Assembly (NCBI RefSeq): GCF_021134715.1
Contig: NC_060025.1
Coordinates: forward strand, 2,604,001 to 2,668,000
Direction of reading: 5' to 3'
DNA from: Daphnia pulex
Lineage: Eukaryota; Arthropoda; Branchiopoda; Diplostraca; Daphniidae
Length of the DNA stretch: 64,000 nt
A model generated the notes under the pieces. The model ran no database searches and was not told the DNA's origin. It saw nothing but the letters and a program-made list of their open reading frames with translations. The position numbers and the translations under genes were made by a program. Shown here piece by piece: positions 59,825 to 64,000 of the stretch (its first letter is position 1; every line of letters begins with the position of its first letter).

Positions 59825-60109
59825 GGTGGAATAGTTATCGTCAGTTTTCACTAAAAGATTTCCACACAACAGCTGCCGATAAATGTTTAAAGAGATTTTA
59901 AAGTAACTGAAACTGACTGTTTTGACAGCTGACTATTATCGAAAAGCCATCTAGCGTTAGGAAAAAAACTTCTAAGTAACACTACGTTTGCGCGCAAGTA
60001 GGGCCTGATTTCGGAATTATTACAGACACAAGTAAGTGACACAAGTAAAGTATACTATTACCTATTAGAATAGATAATCTACGAAAATAAGTAAATTGTC
60101 GGGTACCTG

Positions 60110-60357
60110 GGCAAAATCCCGTGGTGAGGTGACTGCAGGTGTGTAACAGCGGCAAGGAAGCGACCACTGAAGTGTTCCAACTAGTCAGTGAAATAAGACA
60201 AGTTGTATTTTTGTGTACGAAGCGATGAAGCAGGAGCTGGATGAGCTTACGTCGGGAAGATAAGGACGGAGCAGAACGTTGGTCATGGACAAAAGCCAGC
60301 GTTGGCTCAAGAATATCCGTGCCAGGACCACACGATTCCACAAAGAAACTGCGTGCT
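60110..60357 (-). other. Open, splice-bounded stretch without recognised product
   Basis: On the minus strand a frame of about 83 codons lies between a polypyrimidine-rich tttttacag acceptor and a CCAG/gtaccc donor. An upstream MNFSVCFLEK/gtaaag exon candidate (about 60424-60453) joins it in a different frame that soon stops. It may be part of a non-coding RNA or an unrecognised gene. Confidence 0.2.
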
Positions 60358-61167
60358 CTGTAAAAAAAAAAATGTTTTACATTAATGAAAATATAAAAAT
60401 GAATAAAGCATATCAATCTTTACCTTTTCTAAGAAGCACACTGAAAAGTTCATGATGACAAAGCCGTAATAATGGAATTCACAGCAACCAACAGCATTAC
60501 TCTACATGTTGAGATAAATTTCCTGATGCTAAAGAAAGTGTCATGAAGTATTGCAGGAGTGTGGTGATAGGTGGTTCACTTTACACTCTTCATGTCACTG
60601 AAACTCTAAGTGGAAATGGGACAAGGAAATTCTGTATGTTATTTGCAAATTTACACAAATTTACCTATAAGAAATAAAACTCTACCTATCTTTTAGCTGG
60701 GTTGCCTTTCCAAAGTAAAAATAGCCGTAACAACAAACATGCTGTTGCAGCCTTGCAGGGTATGCCACCAAATTTGCGAGTTTCAGAAAAGATCCTATGG
60801 TTCATAAGCAAGAATACATATGTTATATGAAAATCTGAATTGTAATGGTCTGGTAGCAGTAATGGGGAAATACCTTATCTCGGCACATTTATATTCCACT
60901 ATATGTGCTCTTCAAACATGGGTTTTTGGCTTTTGACAGCATGAGGATCTAATGGATGGAAATTGACTGAGCACTAAGTCAACTTGTTGGAATGACTGAC
61001 AGTATGCATCTAGAATTTGAAGAAATAAGTTGATAGTATAGTATAAAAATAAGAAAACTATGTAAAGATAAACCTACATAAGATACGAAGTTAAATTTGG
61101 TATTTGAAATCACAGGAATAAGTATAAATTACCATCAATTTGTTTCGCTCATTTTGCCTCGTTTCAC

Positions 61168-61791
61168 CCATGGCCTACTTAATGGTTAAGGCCTGTAAAC
61201 TTGAATCCTGCCCCATGAAGGCGAGAGGATCTGCCAAATTCCCTATCCTTTCCCCGGGCAAGAGCCAATCAGACGAAAAATGGAGGTTACAACTTCGCCA
61301 CCTGTCGTTCAATACTGCTATCTCGTTAGAATGGTTAGGTAGCTTGATATAATAAATTTTTCTACGGGCATTTCAAAGCAATTGTAGCTGTATGGATAGC
61401 GATGTCAGCCACCACACCACGGCACGGCGTTCAATTCTCGGGTGGAAGGTATCTTTTTAATTTGCAGTTTATAACAAAGGTTGTGTTTCACGGAATAATT
61501 TATTCAAAAATTTTGCTGGAATTATACACATGTCCTTTTTACCCTATTTAGTCGTTTTCCTCAACATCTGCTGTTGAACTTAGTAGGAAAAACGCATTTC
61601 GTGGCATCAAACAATTTGTTATTTAGTTTACAACGAAATTTACATCTTAAAACACCAGATGGCGAAGTTGTAACCTCCATTTTTCGCCTGATTGGCTCTC
61701 ACAGGGACAGGGCTAGGGAATTTGGCCACACCTCTCGCCTTCATGGCAGTGGATACAAGTCTACAGGCCTTAACCATAGAGTAGGCCATGG
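61168..61791. mobile_element. Inverted pair of tRNA-like (SINE-like) repeats
   Basis: The arms 61168-61303 and 61654-61791 are reverse complements over about 136 bp (shared blocks ccatggcctac, ggttaaggcctgta, catgaaggcgagagg, ccaaattccct, gagccaatcag, tggaggttacaacttcgcca). Identity is roughly 85%. Each arm starts with a tRNA A-box-like tggcctac..atggttaagg. The 350-bp spacer holds a further tRNA-like sequence. Confidence 0.7.
61380..61450 (+). other. tRNA-like sequence (probable SINE head or tRNA pseudogene)
   Basis: It has an A-box-like TAGCTGTATGGATAGCG and a B-box-like GTTCAATTCT at normal spacing. The acceptor and anticodon stems do not pair well, so a functional tRNA is unlikely. Confidence 0.45.
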
Positions 61792-62479
61792 TTTCACCAT
61801 GAACAACATTGGCGACCCTGGCGACATCTAGTAACGAGTTTTGGAACTTAAGTTGGTTGCACAGTCAGTCACAGACGTCAGACAGACATGTCAATAGACA
61901 ATACGCGTAACTTCACAAGTTACTTAAAAAAAGTTTAACAACGGAGATCGGATAACAAGTGAACTGTTTTAAGTAATAGATAAAACAATCTTTAGCTAAT
62001 AATTCTTACTGCATTCTTGACTAAATGTTTTCAGATAATTTCAGCTGAAGTTTTCATGTACCTTGCAAACTAGGTGCTTGTGACAATAGAAATGAAATGG
62101 TCTAATCCAATAAAGCAAGCTCACAGGCACAACCTATGTCTTCTGAAGAAAAATTATTTCTGTTGCAGGTTAGTTATTTTACCAAAAATATTTTGAATTA
62201 CTGTGTTCTTTAAGACAATATAATGTTCACATTTACTTTTCCCTTTCAAGTTGTAAATCTTCAGATATTGATGCTTTCGCCATCAGATCCGCCAATTCTT
62301 TGTTGCTGATGAGAGAGAGAATTCATCATTTTGTGTGCAACAGTTTTAATGATTTTTATTTCTAATTTAAATTTTGCTTTATATTTTGCATTTAGACCGA
62401 ATGAGAACCATTTTGTTGCCCATCCAAGGATAAGGAAAAGGCCAACACCACCAACACGGTCAACAAGGTTCTTTGTTTG

Positions 62480-63010
62480 TTTACCCTTTGGCTGGTGAAA
62501 GATTGTTGTGCATCAAGTTAACCTGTGGCTGTTCCTTGTTGCTGGTGTCTTGTTACGGAAGTTGCAGGCAGTATTTTGTTCAATTTGCATTATGTCTGTA
62601 GATTTACAGCTAGTTTAAGTCTTAGCTTCACCTTCTTCTTTGTTCCAGTCTAATTCACACATGGATTTTTTCAGCCAGTCTGTTGAATTTGACGTGCACA
62701 ATTTTCTTAATGGTATAATTATGATAGGCTTAATTAACTCCTGTAAATAACATAAAGTGACATTTATTTGTCTTTTCATTGACAGCATTTCCATTGATGC
62801 TGAAGATTAATTCATTTAATTTTGGTTATAGGTTTAGCGTTTATGTTCGCGTAGTTGCTGTCCGATGTGGGCGTGGCACGTTGTTGCAGCCTATGAGCAG
62901 CTGGTGTCTGGTGAAAGATCTTTCTGCATCAAGTTCAACTGGTTGTTCCTTGGTGGTGGTGTTGTGTACCAAAATTGCATCATTACATTGTTAATTTGTC
63001 ATTGTGTCTA
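62480..63010 (+). repeat. Two internal copies of the GCTGGTG-type repeat
   Basis: 62505-62600 and 62895-63000 share gctggtg..gtgaaaga, tgcatcaagtt and gttgttccttg-type blocks with each other, and are loosely related to 57885-57975 and 13590-13740. Confidence 0.45.
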
Positions 63011-63611
63011 TGTAGTTATCGTTTATAAGTTAAGAAGCATCAAAAAGAAATATGGGATGTTCATGTCAAACAAATAATAAACATTTTTGGGGGATTGGGA
63101 AAGGACAGTGGAGTATGTTGGAGGGAGGGGTAATTCAAGTTTGGATAAAAAATTAGTTAATCTATAACCCTACAAACATATCCCTACCAATTAATCTCCA
63201 AACCCCTTCCAATTCTTCAAATAACCCCAAAAACATGCACATTTTAATCCTTAAATTTCTACCCTAAAACCACACAAACCAATTTTAAACCCAAACAATG
63301 TAGTGTCAATAATGAATAAAAAATTTGTATTTTAAACCAGCTTTTTTCTTTTTCTTTTCAATAATTCAATAAACAGAGCGTCCGGTTCAATACATTTTTC
63401 TACTGTACGAGTTTATTGCAAACCCGGCACCACCGCTGCGGCAATGAGACAAAAAGCGATGATCTATTTGTGCGGAAATCTGCGTGACTGATGCAGATGT
63501 CCGCAAAACTAATCCACGGCTTTTTCTTTCATTGGGTAGTGGGCTGCTTCTTATAAACTCGCACATGCTGTTATAGGTTTTGTCTACGGCCCCCAGAGAT
63601 AGTATCTGGAC

Positions 63612-63855
63612 CGAGAAGAAGAGAGAAGTACGAGGCAAGTTTTTCCGGGGAGATCATCCTATGCTCATACTAGGCTTCCGGGTTAGACTCATGACCCTCC
63701 AAAAGTTTTCATCGGATCATGGGCCTTCCAAGTCCCCGTTCGACCAGAGCCCTCCCCTCCTCCTGGTTTCACAGCGGGTGAGTGACCACCGGCGGGCGTT
63801 GGTTAGTGGTTAGTTAGGGAAACGGGGCCACAGAAAAGAAGGGAGCCCAGAAATG
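63612..63855 (+). repeat. Dispersed repeat, second copy
   Basis: Inverted relative to 13950-14175. It preserves an open frame with LGFRVRLMTLQKFS..SKSPFDQS, comparable to VGFLVRIISLQKFS..SKSPFDKS in the other copy. Family not recognised. Confidence 0.65.
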
Positions 63856-64000
63856 CACTTGTAGTTTAACTAACTACACAATTTATAAGTCTTGAATGAC
63901 AGCATGCTCTCGTCGGTTTTCGGCAATGGATGAAGTCCACGATAAGTAGCGAAGGAGTTAGCCTGTAGGCACTAGGCAGAATGAACATTTTACATTTATT

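Noticed and set aside
59982-60416. 144-codon minus-strand frame as a protein gene
   Set aside because: Only part is splice-bounded, the joined upstream exon enters another frame, and no domain is recognised; kept only as a low-confidence exon-like stretch.
1-64000. CRISPR arrays, operons or bacterial islands
   Set aside because: The gene structures are eukaryotic throughout; no spacer-repeat arrays or prokaryotic gene clusters were seen.

Overview
The window looks like nuclear DNA of a branchiopod crustacean, most likely Daphnia. The coding exons are compact, with many introns of about 60-100 bp and canonical GT/AG borders. The gene set is arthropod: R&R-type cuticular proteins, an insect-type gustatory receptor, a secreted single-domain globin, and families that occur as local tandem copies. 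Intergenic DNA is AT-rich with microsatellites and small non-autonomous repeats. No prokaryotic signatures are present. The species assignment is inference; the gene calls rest on translated exons joined at visible splice sites.

Layout. 1-189 (-) is the N-terminus of a gene running off the left edge. 190-6786 is gene-poor, AT-rich and full of microsatellites. 6787-7954 (+) encodes a type II membrane glycosyltransferase-like protein, and 8205-8992 (-) a small secreted protein with a TATA promoter. 10.7-11.9 kb holds the collapsed remnant of an LRR gene. 11900-13024 (-) is an RNF170-type E3 ligase. 14902-15915 (+) is a lipid-phosphate-phosphatase-like membrane protein that has lost its catalytic motifs. 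16.5-21.0 kb (-) holds two tandem F-box-like/LRR genes. 21969-24507 (-) is myo-inositol oxygenase (MIOX), with a small secreted-protein gene nested in one intron on the opposite strand. 25.3-28.1 kb (+) has a FLYWCH zinc-finger gene followed 132 bp later by a gustatory receptor. The front part of this block is duplicated at 48.5-50.8 kb, with an intact FLYWCH gene and a truncated receptor.

28.6-35.5 kb (+) carries two tandem M28B glutamate-carboxypeptidase-II-like genes. The first keeps all metal ligands, while the second has lost the catalytic Glu and one zinc His. 36427-37118 (-) is a secreted globin. 37885-40946 (-) is kinesin-associated protein 3 and 41808-44252 (-) is Polycomb-like (Tudor-PHD-PHD). 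46646-47229 (+) and the 52.6-55.3 kb pair (-) are cuticular proteins. tRNA-Ser(GCT) lies at 47623 and tRNA-Pro(AGG) at 56963.

The right end (57-64 kb) has no convincing protein gene but is rich in repeats: a 326-bp piggyBac-like MITE between TTAA sites, a second terminal-inverted-repeat element, an inverted pair of tRNA-like (SINE-like) units, and dispersed repeats that also occur near 13.5-14.2 kb.

The genes do not form one pathway. The recurring theme is local duplication followed by divergence: LRR trio, FLYWCH/Gr block, M28B pair and cuticle pair. Two predicted pseudoenzymes, in which otherwise intact membrane proteins have lost their active sites, are the most biologically interesting items.
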